This document shows, piece after piece, positions 26,417 through 35,692 of a DNA stretch of 64,000 bases. The notes beneath the pieces are model-generated. The model saw nothing but the letters and a program-made list of their open reading frames with translations, made no database searches and was not told the origin of the DNA. Position 1 is the first letter of the stretch. Every line of letters begins with the position of its first letter. A program made the translations under genes and the position numbers. Source of the DNA: Arsukibacterium sp. MJ3 (GTDB taxonomy: Bacteria > Pseudomonadota > Gammaproteobacteria > Enterobacterales > Alteromonadaceae); assembly GCF_000987765.1 (NCBI RefSeq), contig NZ_LAHP01000004.1, forward strand, positions 1 through 64,000, written 5' to 3'.

Positions 26417-27631
26417 TTAAGGTTGATAGTTCAGCATTAGCCAAATTTTAGTGGTGTCTGCCGCCAGATTATCGGCATTGTAATACGCTAGTTTCAGCAG
26501 TCCTGTTAGTTGATTATTTAGAGTATAGCCTGCGGTCGCATTCCATTCATCGCCGTATTTTCTGCTACCGGCGTCGCTGTCAAAGCGATGGTATGCCAGC
26601 GTGAGTGCAACGCCTTGCAGTTTACTGCTGGCTTGCAACCAATTGTCACGCAGACCGCTAGTGGGGGTGTTTAAAAAGGTATCTGCAAAACCAGAAAACG
26701 CATGCAGGGTAGCCAGTGGCGTTTGGAATGCGCTTTGGCCATTGCCGGCTAAACGTTCTTGCCCAACTTGTAATGTGATGCTGTCTAATACCCAACTAAG
26801 ACTTAGCCGGTGATAGTGATGGCTAAAATTAAGCGGTGCATTATGCGCAGCATCCTGTTTGGCCAGCGCCAGCTGCCAGCTAAATTTAGGCCCGGTAGCG
26901 AATTTACCTTGATAATCCGCGCCGACAGTACGACTACTGCGTACCGCCCAGTTCTCAAAGTCAAAGTCATAGCCAAAGGCGGCTAACTGATGCGCCGGGC
27001 TGACTTGCCACTGCAACAGCGCCGTATTAAAACGGCCCTGCTGATCAGCTGCTGCACCTTTGGGGCCGAATACCCGGTTAACATTGTAGTAATGACCGAG
27101 TTCAGCACTCAGGTTCGCAGTAAAGCTTTGCTGCAGGCGATAACCATCTAGGGTTTGTTCGTTCTGACGCCAACTAACACCGCCCAGAAAACGCTGGTTA
27201 AGGTGGTTAACCAATTGGCGTCCGGCACTAATAACTGTGCCGCTATTATTCTGATAGCGAAGCAGCGCCTGATTAATATCAGTACCTTTTGGATCGGCTA
27301 CTACGCTGTAGGCTGTGTTACCGTTAGCGGTGCTGTTGTAAGTATCATTACCCAGTACACTGACATTATCAACTTGCAATAAGCCGCTAAAACCGGACAA
27401 CTGGCCAGTGTTTAGCGTTAAGCGGCTACGCAGGGTAGAGGCAATGGCCTCGTCTAATGCATTATCTTGATCCACCGCCTCTAGCCGGTAGCGAAAATGT
27501 GCCGCTACGCTGCTTTGCTTTAAGGCGTTGCTCAGTTCGTTATTAATACCTGCGTAGACCGGTGTGGACATTACTGAGGTAGACAAGATTAATGGAATGG
27601 CAAAAGGTAAAACAGAAATAACAGTTTTCAT
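26417..27631 (-). CDS. Outer-membrane beta-barrel porin, alginate-export type
   Basis: 404-residue protein with an N-terminal signal peptide (cleavage near residue 27, VYAG) and alternating polar/aromatic strands along its length, as in 16-18-strand barrels. The sequence RYRLEAVDQDNALDEA followed by STLRSRLTLNTG, then GRQLVNHLNQRFLGG, is typical of the alginate-export porin family, though family members near nar genes are more likely to pass small anions. The last residues are NYQP rather than the usual terminal Phe or Trp. It lies between nrdGD and the nar operon; a NarL-like palindrome (27705-27720) is 74 bases upstream, so nitrate control is plausible. Substrate unknown. Confidence 0.82.
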   Translation of the reverse strand: MKTVISVLPFAIPLILSTSVMSTPVYAGINNELSNALKQSSVAAHFRYRLEAVDQDNALDEAIASTLRSRLTLNTGQLSGFSGLLQVDNVSVLGNDTYNSTANGNTAYSVVADPKGTDINQALLRYQNNSGTVISAGRQLVNHLNQRFLGGVSWRQNEQTLDGYRLQQSFTANLSAELGHYYNVNRVFGPKGAAADQQGRFNTALLQWQVSPAHQLAAFGYDFDFENWAVRSSRTVGADYQGKFATGPKFSWQLALAKQDAAHNAPLNFSHHYHRLSLSWVLDSITLQVGQERLAGNGQSAFQTPLATLHAFSGFADTFLNTPTSGLRDNWLQASSKLQGVALTLAYHRFDSDAGSRKYGDEWNATAGYTLNNQLTGLLKLAYYNADNLAADTTKIWLMLNYQP

Positions 27632-27704
27632 GGTAGGGTCCTGGTTAAAGCTGATATAGCGATCTTAGCCTGAAACGGTTTTTTATATCATTAGGTTAAG
27701 GGGT

Positions 27705-27720
27705 TACCTCATTATTGGTA
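27705..27720 (-). promoter_or_regulatory. NarL-like palindrome upstream of the porin
   Basis: TACCTCA-TT-ATTGGTA, near the 7-2-7 consensus and nearly identical, with flanks, to 20195-20210. It lies about 80 bases before the porin ATG. Confidence 0.5.
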
Positions 27721-27734
27721 GGGGCATAATTAGT

Positions 27735-27756
27735 AGGAGCGCAATTATGCGCTCCT
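27735..27756 (-). terminator. Hairpin downstream of the narGHJI-ppiC operon
   Basis: Perfect 9-bp stem with a 4-base loop, 27735-27743 with 27748-27756. No T-run follows on the minus strand, so termination there would be inefficient. A second G/C-rich imperfect stem with a T-run in its loop is at about 27803-27839, nearer the ppiC stop. Confidence 0.4.
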
Positions 27757-27853
27757 TTGATGGTTCACCTTGCTGCTAAAATTGAGGTATACGACGTTAT
27801 GACGGGGGCGCCTTGATATCAAAAAAGTAGGGGCCCCCGGTATTCTGGCCTGG

Positions 27854-28621
27854 TTATTGTATTAACGGTGATTCCGACAAGTTAAAATCGTAACCTGCGA
27901 TATCTGCTGCCACTATCAGGGTATGAATATACTGCGCCACTGCTTTACGTCGGACTTTTTCGTTAAGATATTCGGAAATTTTTTGTTGTACTGCGTTAAA
28001 AGGTAGCAAATTTCCGGGTACTTTGCGGGCAATATACACAACATGCACGCCGTAACGGCTTTCGATACCCCGCGGCAGTAACCCCGGTTCAGCGCTAAAT
28101 ATCTGCCGTTCAAATTCTGCCACGGTCTGGCCGCGACTTATTTGGCCTAAGCTACCGCCGGTTTCTTTAGAGGGACAAGCAGAATAGTGTTTTGCAAGCT
28201 CCGCCATACTAGTACCTTGCTGCAGCTGACTGATAAGTTGCTCTGACAAAATTTTGGCATCTACCCGGGCTTTGTCATCATCTGGCGCAGCAGCCAGTAA
28301 TATATGGCTTAGCTCTAGCAATGGCGAACTGGCAAACCGATTGGGGTTGAGCCGGTAGTATTGCTCGCATTCCTCAAGGCTGGCAGTGGGTATCGTTACT
28401 TCCTGTTCCAGCAGTTGCTCTAAAAAATCATCTTGGCTGGTGGCCGCGCCATCGCTATCAATGTCCAGACCCAGCATTTTAGCGCGCTGGCGTAACAGTT
28501 CAGCAATAACTAGTGCTTCAGCTGACTTTAACATCGCATCACGCTGCGATTGAGCTGGGTGATACTGCATTTCTGCCAGAATATCTTGTTCCGGGATCTG
28601 AGTTTGGTTGACCTGGATCAT
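27854..28621 (-). CDS. Parvulin-type peptidyl-prolyl isomerase of the nar operon
   Basis: 255-residue PpiC/NifM-like protein: a helical N-terminal half and a parvulin domain at about 125-225 with LSHILLA, GGSLGQISRGQTVAEFE, GLLPRGIESRYGVHVVYI. No signal peptide, so it acts in the cytoplasm, probably helping the nitrate reductase fold, as the nar-linked ppi gene of Pseudomonas is thought to do. ATG at 28621 after GAGG; the longer frame to 28702 would run into narI. Last gene of narGHJI-ppiC, 34 bases after narI. Confidence 0.9.
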   Translation of the reverse strand: MIQVNQTQIPEQDILAEMQYHPAQSQRDAMLKSAEALVIAELLRQRAKMLGLDIDSDGAATSQDDFLEQLLEQEVTIPTASLEECEQYYRLNPNRFASSPLLELSHILLAAAPDDDKARVDAKILSEQLISQLQQGTSMAELAKHYSACPSKETGGSLGQISRGQTVAEFERQIFSAEPGLLPRGIESRYGVHVVYIARKVPGNLLPFNAVQQKISEYLNEKVRRKAVAQYIHTLIVAADIAGYDFNLSESPLIQ

Positions 28622-28655
28622 AAAAACCTCACGTATTATCGTGTTACTAATAATG

Positions 28656-29348
28656 TTATTTCGAACCAAAGCGACGACGCACCACTTGGTAATTTCGGCC
28701 AAAATAGCCCACCGGCACGCTCCAGATATGCACTAAACGACTAAATGGGAATAGCACGAATAAGGTGATGCCCCAGAACACATGCGCTTTATAAATCCAG
28801 TGTAAGCCGTCTATAAATTCAATGGCTTCTCCCGGGCGGAATGTCAGCAGATAACGCGACCAGTTCATCAGGCCTTTCATTACATAACCGTCCATATGGC
28901 CAGTTGAGACAAAAATTGTCATGATACCGAGAATTAATTGCAAATAAATGACTAACAAAATCATGCTATCCATTAATGAGCTACTGGCACGAACCCGAGG
29001 ATTAAATAGCCTGCGGTACACCAGCAGGGTTAAACCAATAAAACAGATAACGCCGAACAGGCCACCAACGCCCAGGGCGATTAATTGTTTAGTCGCCAGG
29101 TTAATACCAAAGAATTCCCAGACTTCATAGGGAACAACCAAGCCAGCAAAATGCCCGGCAAAAATCATAATAATACCAACATGAAACAAAATACTGGCTA
29201 GCCGGAAATTGGTTTTATCCAAGATTTGGCTCGATTGTGCGCGCCAGGTATATTGCTCGCGCTCGTAGCGCAACAAGCAACCCAGAAAAAAGATAGCTGA
29301 AGCCACGTAAGGGTAGATGCCAAATAACAACATATCTATAAATTTCAT
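28656..29348 (-). CDS. narI: Respiratory nitrate reductase gamma subunit (cytochrome b) NarI
   Basis: Membrane di-haem cytochrome b that takes electrons from quinol and passes them to NarH. Five membrane helices in 230 residues. Candidate haem ligands are the histidines in ILFHVGIIMIFAGHFAG (helix 2) and in GLHWIYKAHVFWG (helix 5), the spacing seen in E. coli NarI. The start MKFIDMLLFGIYPYVA matches the family. Begins 2 bases after the narJ stop. Confidence 0.96.
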   Translation of the reverse strand: MKFIDMLLFGIYPYVASAIFFLGCLLRYEREQYTWRAQSSQILDKTNFRLASILFHVGIIMIFAGHFAGLVVPYEVWEFFGINLATKQLIALGVGGLFGVICFIGLTLLVYRRLFNPRVRASSSLMDSMILLVIYLQLILGIMTIFVSTGHMDGYVMKGLMNWSRYLLTFRPGEAIEFIDGLHWIYKAHVFWGITLFVLFPFSRLVHIWSVPVGYFGRNYQVVRRRFGSK

Positions 29349-29350
29349 AA

Positions 29351-30085
29351 TCAGACTCCTGACGTAACGTTGCTGCGTGGCGCCTTAGTGGCGTCAGTCC
29401 ATTGCAACGGAACATGTTGGTCCCGTCGTTGGGTTTCTGTTGGTTGGCTGTTGCTGGCGCAGCCTTCTTTGTCTGCGCCCGGACCAAAGGTTACCATTTC
29501 TTCTTCCCACACTTTATCCAGTGCTTCGCGGGTATTGTCTGGCTTTTCTGTCTTCAATTGCTCGCGCAGCGGGGCCAGTTCTACCGGTACCCCAGACAGT
29601 TCAATTAATGCGCCAAGTAAGGCTTGATAGTTACTATCCCGCTGCTCTAACCGGCACAACAATACCGATAAAATGTGGGCTACCTCTGCCAGACCTAATT
29701 GCGCATTCTCGTCGCCTTGAGTACTTAAGAACTCTAGGTAAAGCGGAATATAATCAGGCAACTCGCGCACGCCGATATCCAACCCCGCTTGCTGATATTG
29801 GTTCATTAAATCCACCATAGCCTGGCCACGATCACGTGACTCTCCGTGCAGGTGTTCAAATAACAGCAGAGATAACGAACGGCCACGCTCAAACAAACCA
29901 TCGTACTCTGACTGCCAGTCCATAATATCGCTCTGGCAGCGCTGAGTAATAAACTGGCTTACCTGTTGTTGTTGTGCCGTGGATAAGCCAGATTGCTGAA
30001 CAATAGCCAGCAAATCATTGCTAACCAGTTGCAATTGCGGTTGCGGATAATCCAGCAACAACGATATAACGCGTAAAATATCCAT
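29351..30085 (-). CDS. narJ: Nitrate reductase assembly chaperone NarJ
   Basis: Cytoplasmic chaperone (TorD-like) needed for cofactor insertion into NarG and membrane docking. Typical features are the start MDILRVISLLLDYPQPQL, the core LSLLLFEHLHGESRDRGQAM and DYIPLYLEFLS. 244 residues. Three bases separate it from narH and two from narI, so translation is coupled. The tail after about residue 200 is polar and not conserved in the family. Confidence 0.95.
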   Translation of the reverse strand: MDILRVISLLLDYPQPQLQLVSNDLLAIVQQSGLSTAQQQQVSQFITQRCQSDIMDWQSEYDGLFERGRSLSLLLFEHLHGESRDRGQAMVDLMNQYQQAGLDIGVRELPDYIPLYLEFLSTQGDENAQLGLAEVAHILSVLLCRLEQRDSNYQALLGALIELSGVPVELAPLREQLKTEKPDNTREALDKVWEEEMVTFGPGADKEGCASNSQPTETQRRDQHVPLQWTDATKAPRSNVTSGV

Positions 30086-30088
30086 TAG

Positions 30089-31624
30089 TTACTCCTTCAT
30101 AGTCACTGGAATGACTTTGCGTACACCTTTAGTGGAGCCACCAAAGATATTCAGTTTACTTTCACCACCGGCACAACCGTTACCAAAGCTAAAACCACAA
30201 TCACTTTTCATGTCGTAAGCATTTTCAGCATAAGCCTTGTGACTGGTAGGAATAACGAAGCGATCTTCATAATTGGCTATTGCCATATAACGATACATTT
30301 CTTCTACCTGAACCGCGGTTAAACCCACCTGATGTAATACTTCTAAATCTTCAATGCCATCAACTTGTTGTGAGCGTTTAAACGCCCGCATAGCTATCAT
30401 TCGCTCCAATGCTCTGACGATGGGCGCTTCTTCGCCGGCAGTAAGTAAATTGGCCAGATATCTAAGCGGAATACGCAGCGATTTCAGATCCGGAATTTCG
30501 CCATTCATCCCAACATGGCCAGCCTGCACTGCTCCCTGAATAGGCGACAGTGGTGGCACGTACCATACCATTGGCAAAGTACGGTATTCCGGGTGCAGTG
30601 GCAGTGCGACTTTCCATTCCATTGCCATCATGTAGACTGGTGAGCGCTGAGCGGCTATTAGCCAGTTGTCACTAATACCTTCTGCTTTGGCAGCAGCGAT
30701 AACGTCTGGGTCGAAGGGATCAAGAAAAATATCCAGCTGTGCCTGATATAAATCTTTCTCGTTAGGAGTACTGGCTGCCGCTGCAATTTTATCGGCATCG
30801 TACAGCAGCACGCCTAAGTAACGAATGCGGCCAACGCAGGTTTCTGAGCATACGGTAGGCTGTCCGGCTTCAATTCGCGGGAAGCAGAAAGTACACTTTT
30901 CCGACTTACCACTTTTCCAGTTATAGTAGATTTTTTTGTAGGGGCAGGCCGAGACACACATGCGCCAGCCACGACATTTGTCTTGGTCAATTAACACAAT
31001 GCCGTCTTCTTCACGTTTGTAGATAGCGCCACTGGGGCACGCTGCGACACAGGCCGGGTTCAAACAATGCTCACACAGCCTTGGCAGATACATCATAAAG
31101 GTCTTTTCAAATTGACCATAAATGTCTTTTTGAACCACCTCATTAAAATTTTGATCTATTTTCCGTTTAGCAAACTCGGTACCCAGAATTTCTTCCCAGT
31201 TGGGGCCCCATTCAATTTTTTCCATCCGCTTACCGGTGATCAATGAACGTGGACGTGCAACTGGCTGATGTTTTACATCACCAACAGTATGCAAATGTTG
31301 ATAATCAAAATCGAATGGTTCGTAATAGTCGTCAATTTCTGGCAAATCCGGGTTGGCGAATAAATTCGCCATAATGCGCAATTTACCGCCAATTTTTGGC
31401 ACAAGTTTGCCATTTTTTTCGCGGGTCCAGCCACCTTTCCATTTTTCCTGGTTTTCCCACTCTTTGGGGTAACCAATACCAGGTTTCGTTTCGACATTGT
31501 TAAACCAGGCATACTCTGTGCCTTCGCGTGACGTCCAGACATTTTTACAAGTGATGGAGCAAGTGTGGCAACCTATGCACTTGTCTAAATTCAGCACCAT
31601 GCCAATTTGGGCTCTAACTTTCAT
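30089..31624 (-). CDS. narH: Respiratory nitrate reductase beta subunit NarH
   Basis: Iron-sulfur electron-transfer subunit carrying three 4Fe-4S and one 3Fe-4S cluster on the cytoplasmic face. Four cysteine groups are visible: CIGCHTCSITC (N-terminus), CEHCLNPACVAAC, CRGWRMCVSAC and CTFC...CSETC. The Trp in CRGWRMC is the known substitution that makes the 3Fe cluster. 511 residues (512 in E. coli). Begins 16 bases after narG. Confidence 0.97.
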   Translation of the reverse strand: MKVRAQIGMVLNLDKCIGCHTCSITCKNVWTSREGTEYAWFNNVETKPGIGYPKEWENQEKWKGGWTREKNGKLVPKIGGKLRIMANLFANPDLPEIDDYYEPFDFDYQHLHTVGDVKHQPVARPRSLITGKRMEKIEWGPNWEEILGTEFAKRKIDQNFNEVVQKDIYGQFEKTFMMYLPRLCEHCLNPACVAACPSGAIYKREEDGIVLIDQDKCRGWRMCVSACPYKKIYYNWKSGKSEKCTFCFPRIEAGQPTVCSETCVGRIRYLGVLLYDADKIAAAASTPNEKDLYQAQLDIFLDPFDPDVIAAAKAEGISDNWLIAAQRSPVYMMAMEWKVALPLHPEYRTLPMVWYVPPLSPIQGAVQAGHVGMNGEIPDLKSLRIPLRYLANLLTAGEEAPIVRALERMIAMRAFKRSQQVDGIEDLEVLHQVGLTAVQVEEMYRYMAIANYEDRFVIPTSHKAYAENAYDMKSDCGFSFGNGCAGGESKLNIFGGSTKGVRKVIPVTMKE

Positions 31625-31640
31625 ATTGCTTACTCCAACC

Positions 31641-34600
31641 TTATTTAGTGTCTAACCAATCGACTTTGCCCATCTTGCGGATGATGACAAATTCGTCACG
31701 GTTGCAGCCAACGGTGCCATAGTAGTTAAAACCGTATGACTGCTGCGCATAACCACCAATCATGTGAGTGGGTTTCATTACCGCCCGGGTTACCGAGTTG
31801 TGAATACCACCACGGGTGCCGGTAAGCTCGCTGCCGGGAATGTTGACGATTCGTTCTTGAGCGTGATACATCATGCTCATTCCTTCCGGTACCCGTTGTG
31901 ACACCACGGCACGGGCAGCGATGGCACCATTAACGTTGAAGATATCAATCCAATCGTTATCGACAATACCTGCTGCTTTGGCGTCAATTTCACTGATCCA
32001 GACGATAGGACCACCACGTGACAGTGTCAGCATCAGTAAGTTGTCGGAGTAAGTACTGTGAATACCCCATTTTTGGTGTGGTGTTAGAAAGTTCAGGACA
32101 ATTTCCGTATTGCCGTTGGGCTTTTTATTTAACACCGGGTCTACCGTTTTTAAGTTAATTGGTGGCTTATAGCTGCAAAGCTGTTCACCAAAATCACGCA
32201 TCCATTCGTGGTCTTGATAAAACTGCTGGCGGCCGGTAATGGTGCGCCAAGGTATTAGCTCGTGTACGTTGGTGTAGCCTGCGTTATAAGACACATGTTC
32301 ATCTTCTAAGCCAGACCAGGTAGGCGATGAAATAATTTTCCGCGGCTGCGCTACAATATCGGCAAAGCGTATTTTTTCATCTTGCTTGGGTAGGGCTAAA
32401 TGGGTGTGGTCACGTCCGGTAAGTTCACCTAATGCCGCCCAGGCTTTAACCGCCACCTGGCCATTAGTTTCCGGGGCTAACGATAAAATCATTTCGCAGG
32501 CATCAATGGCAGTGTCTATTTTTGCCATGCCTTTGTTAACACCTTCATCGGTGTGAACACGGTTTAGCTTACGTAAAAAATCAACTTCATTTTTGGTATC
32601 CCAGCTAATACCTTTACCGCCATTGCCAACAGACTCTAATAAAGGGCCAATAGAGGTAAAACGGGCATAGGTATTGGGGTAGTCACGTTCTACCACATTA
32701 ATATGCGGCATGGTCATACCCGGAATGGCTTCACATTCACCTTTCCACCAGGCTTTTACGCCATAGGGCTGGGCTAACTCGGCAGGGGTATCATGATGCA
32801 TTGGTATGGTAACAACATCAGTTTCCACCCCTAAATGCCCAACGCTGGCTTTCGAAAACGCTTTGGCGATACCTTTAAATATTTCCCAATCGCTGCGCGC
32901 TTCCCATACCGGATCAATAGCTGCGGTTAACGGGTGAATAAACGGGTGCATATCTGAGGTATTCATGTCGTCTTTTTCATACCAGGTAGCGGTAGGTAGT
33001 ACGATATCTGAATATAAACAGGTGGTTGACATCCTGAAGTCCAGCGTAACCCATAAGTCTACCTTGCCTTCAGCACCGTCGTCGGTCCATTCCACATCTT
33101 CTGGTTTATTACCACCAAAACTGCCTAAGTCTTTGCCTAATAAACCATGTTTAGTGCCCAATAAATGGCGTAGCATGTATTCATGGCCCTTACCGGATGA
33201 ACCTAATAAGTTAGAACGCCAAACAAACATATTCCGTGGGAAGTTTTTCGGATCTTCCGGTTGTTCACAGGCAAACTTAATTTTGCGATCTTTTAATTGC
33301 TGTAACACATAGTCTTTAACCTCAACCCCTGCAGCTTTAGCTTCGGCCGCTAATTTTAACGGATTAGTGCCAAGTTGCGGCGCGGAAGGTAACCAGCCCA
33401 TCCGTTCAGCCCGGGCGTTAAAGTCGATAATGCTGCCAGACCATTTTTCTTTATTGGCTAAAGGTGAAATGATTTCGGTCATATTTAGTTTTTCATAACG
33501 CCATTGGCTAGAATGGTTATAGAAAAACGAGGTACCGTTCATGTGACGTGGCGGACGCTGCCAATCTAGTGCAAAGGCCAGCGGTGTCCAGCCCGTTTGT
33601 GGCCGCAGTTTTTCTTGCCCCACATAGTGGGCCCAACCGCCGCCACTTTGGCCGATACAACCACACATCATTAGCATGTTAATTAAACCACGGTAGTTCA
33701 TATCCATGTGATACCAGTGGTTTAAACCTGCGCCAACAATGATCATCGAACGACCACGGGTTTTATGGGCATTACGGCCAAATTCAGTGGCTATACGAAT
33801 AACGTCATCTGGTTTAACACCAGTAATGGCTTGTTGCCAGCCTGGTGTATAGGGGATATCGTCAAGATAGCTGGTTGCCCGGTTAGGGTCGTTAACACCG
33901 TTATCAACCCCGTAATGCGCCAACATTAAATCATAAACTGTTGCCACTAATGCGGTTGACCCATCGGCAAGTTGTACCCGTTTGGCCGGAACCTTGCGCA
34001 GTTGCACATCGTCGTGTGCGGTGTGCTGGAAATACTTGTATTCGTGCGGCGCGCCACCAAAATACGGAAAACCAACCTCGGCAAATTCATCACAGCCATC
34101 TTTTAATGACAACTGTAATTCTACTTCACCGTCTTTATCATCTTGTTGTAAGTTCCACTTACCTTTTTGTCCCCAACGATAACCAATGGCGCCATTCGGG
34201 CTGGTTAAACGACCATCTTTGTTAACCGCAATGGTTTTCCAGTCTGGGTTGTTGGCTTCACCTAAATTGTCTACTAAATCTGCAGCCCGCAAAAACCGAC
34301 CCTGCGATAAACGGCCTGCAGACTCTTCTAGCATCACTAACATGGGCATATCGGTATAACGTCGCACATAGTCAGTAAAGTAAGGGCTTGGGTTTTTAAC
34401 GTGGAATTCAGTTAAAATAACGTGGCCAAAAGCCATTGCCAGCGCCGCATCTGTGCCTTGGCGTGGTGCTAACCAGGTATCACCAAATTTTGACGCTTCA
34501 GAATAATCCGGGGATATTACACAGGTTTTGGTGCCCTTGTAGCGAACTTCTGTTAAAAAGTGCGCATCAGGCGTGCGGGTTTGCGGTACGTTTGATCCCC

Positions 34601-35357
34601 AAACAATAATATAATTTGAGTTATACCAATCAGCAGACTCAGGTACATCTGTTTGCTCGCCCCAAACTTGTGGCGATGCGGGAGGTAAGTCGCAGTACCA
34701 ATCGTAAAAGCTTAAACAGTTACCGCCAATAAGCGATAAATAACGTGAACCTGCAGCGTAAGACACCATTGACATGGCTGGGATGGGTGAGAAACCCGAT
34801 ACCCGGTCAGGACCGTATTCTTTAGTGGTATAAACGTTAGATGCAGCAATTAATTCGTTTACTTCATCCCAGCTCGCCCGCACAAAGCCACCTAAGCCGC
34901 GTCGTTCTTTATAACTTTTGGCTTTTACCGGGTCTTTAACAATAGACTCCCAGGCTTTAACCGGATCAGCATGTAATGCTTTTGCTTCACGCCATAACTT
35001 CATCAGTTGCTGGCGCATTTTTGGGTATTTTAACCGGTTGGCACTGTAAATATACCAAGAGTAACTTGCGCCACGCGGGCAGCCTCGTGGTTCATGGTTA
35101 GGTAAGTCAGGCCGGGTACGTGGGTAATCAGTTTGCTGGGTTTCCCAGGTTACCAAACCATTTTTGACATAAATTTTCCAACTACATGAGCCAGTACAGT
35201 TTACGCCATGAGTTGAACGTACTACTTTGTCATGCTGCCAACGTTCACGGTAGCCTTGTTCCCAACGGCGATCTTCATCGGTGGTAACGCCGTGGCCGTC
35301 GGCAAAAGGTTCTTTGCGGGCTTTAAAAAATCGCAATTTGTCTAAAAGGTGGCTCAT
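31641..35357 (-). CDS. narG: Respiratory nitrate reductase alpha subunit NarG
   Basis: Mo-bisMGD catalytic subunit that reduces nitrate to nitrite in the cytoplasm. 1238 residues (1247 in E. coli). The FS0 cluster ligands His50, Cys54, Cys58 and Cys93 sit one residue from the E. coli positions. The block GGNCLSFYDWYCDLPPAS includes the Asp that binds molybdenum. I start at 35357 (MSHLLDKLRFFK) with the ribosome site AGGAG; the open frame extends 19 codons further but that would run through the promoter -10 element. The FNR box and NarL palindrome upstream explain induction by nitrate in anoxia. Confidence 0.97.
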   Translation of the reverse strand: MSHLLDKLRFFKARKEPFADGHGVTTDEDRRWEQGYRERWQHDKVVRSTHGVNCTGSCSWKIYVKNGLVTWETQQTDYPRTRPDLPNHEPRGCPRGASYSWYIYSANRLKYPKMRQQLMKLWREAKALHADPVKAWESIVKDPVKAKSYKERRGLGGFVRASWDEVNELIAASNVYTTKEYGPDRVSGFSPIPAMSMVSYAAGSRYLSLIGGNCLSFYDWYCDLPPASPQVWGEQTDVPESADWYNSNYIIVWGSNVPQTRTPDAHFLTEVRYKGTKTCVISPDYSEASKFGDTWLAPRQGTDAALAMAFGHVILTEFHVKNPSPYFTDYVRRYTDMPMLVMLEESAGRLSQGRFLRAADLVDNLGEANNPDWKTIAVNKDGRLTSPNGAIGYRWGQKGKWNLQQDDKDGEVELQLSLKDGCDEFAEVGFPYFGGAPHEYKYFQHTAHDDVQLRKVPAKRVQLADGSTALVATVYDLMLAHYGVDNGVNDPNRATSYLDDIPYTPGWQQAITGVKPDDVIRIATEFGRNAHKTRGRSMIIVGAGLNHWYHMDMNYRGLINMLMMCGCIGQSGGGWAHYVGQEKLRPQTGWTPLAFALDWQRPPRHMNGTSFFYNHSSQWRYEKLNMTEIISPLANKEKWSGSIIDFNARAERMGWLPSAPQLGTNPLKLAAEAKAAGVEVKDYVLQQLKDRKIKFACEQPEDPKNFPRNMFVWRSNLLGSSGKGHEYMLRHLLGTKHGLLGKDLGSFGGNKPEDVEWTDDGAEGKVDLWVTLDFRMSTTCLYSDIVLPTATWYEKDDMNTSDMHPFIHPLTAAIDPVWEARSDWEIFKGIAKAFSKASVGHLGVETDVVTIPMHHDTPAELAQPYGVKAWWKGECEAIPGMTMPHINVVERDYPNTYARFTSIGPLLESVGNGGKGISWDTKNEVDFLRKLNRVHTDEGVNKGMAKIDTAIDACEMILSLAPETNGQVAVKAWAALGELTGRDHTHLALPKQDEKIRFADIVAQPRKIISSPTWSGLEDEHVSYNAGYTNVHELIPWRTITGRQQFYQDHEWMRDFGEQLCSYKPPINLKTVDPVLNKKPNGNTEIVLNFLTPHQKWGIHSTYSDNLLMLTLSRGGPIVWISEIDAKAAGIVDNDWIDIFNVNGAIAARAVVSQRVPEGMSMMYHAQERIVNIPGSELTGTRGGIHNSVTRAVMKPTHMIGGYAQQSYGFNYYGTVGCNRDEFVIIRKMGKVDWLDTK

Positions 35358-35412
35358 GGTTAACTCCTGATCTTGTCCGGCATAAACAGATTTTTTCACT
35401 TCTGGTATGCAC

Positions 35413-35453
35413 ACTATAGAAACAACTGGCCGATGATGCTTGATTTAGATCAA
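35413..35453 (-). promoter_or_regulatory. narGHJI promoter with FNR box
   Basis: The exact FNR palindrome TTGAT-TTAG-ATCAA is at 35440-35453. On the minus strand a -10-like TATAGT lies at 35413-35418. The inferred start near 35405 puts the box at about -41.5, a class II position, and leaves a leader of about 48 bases before narG. Confidence 0.82.
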
Positions 35454-35491
35454 GCTCGCCAGCGTGCTAAATAGCTGATAAAAAACAAAAA

Positions 35492-35507
35492 TACCTACAA
35501 TGGGGTA
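35492..35507 (-). promoter_or_regulatory. NarL-type site upstream of narG
   Basis: TACCTAC-AA-TGGGGTA matches the outer TACC/GGTA arms of the 7-2-7 consensus and is centred about 94 bases before the inferred narG start, as in the second NarK promoter. It lies in the 335-base gap shared with narX, which could also be a target. Confidence 0.65.
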
Positions 35508-35692
35508 GTGTGAGTAGCGCCGTTTTGCCCGACAATACGGCACCTGTTACCCCTTGTTGCTTAACGCTGCCTTTTTTAGCTATCACTGTAGGAAAAAGGG
35601 GGTAGCTCAAATGTATTGGTTGTTTTGAGTGTTGGAGCAGCATCAATAGCAATAAGCAGGTATGCTTTAGTTAGCAAAGAAAAGGAGTAGTT

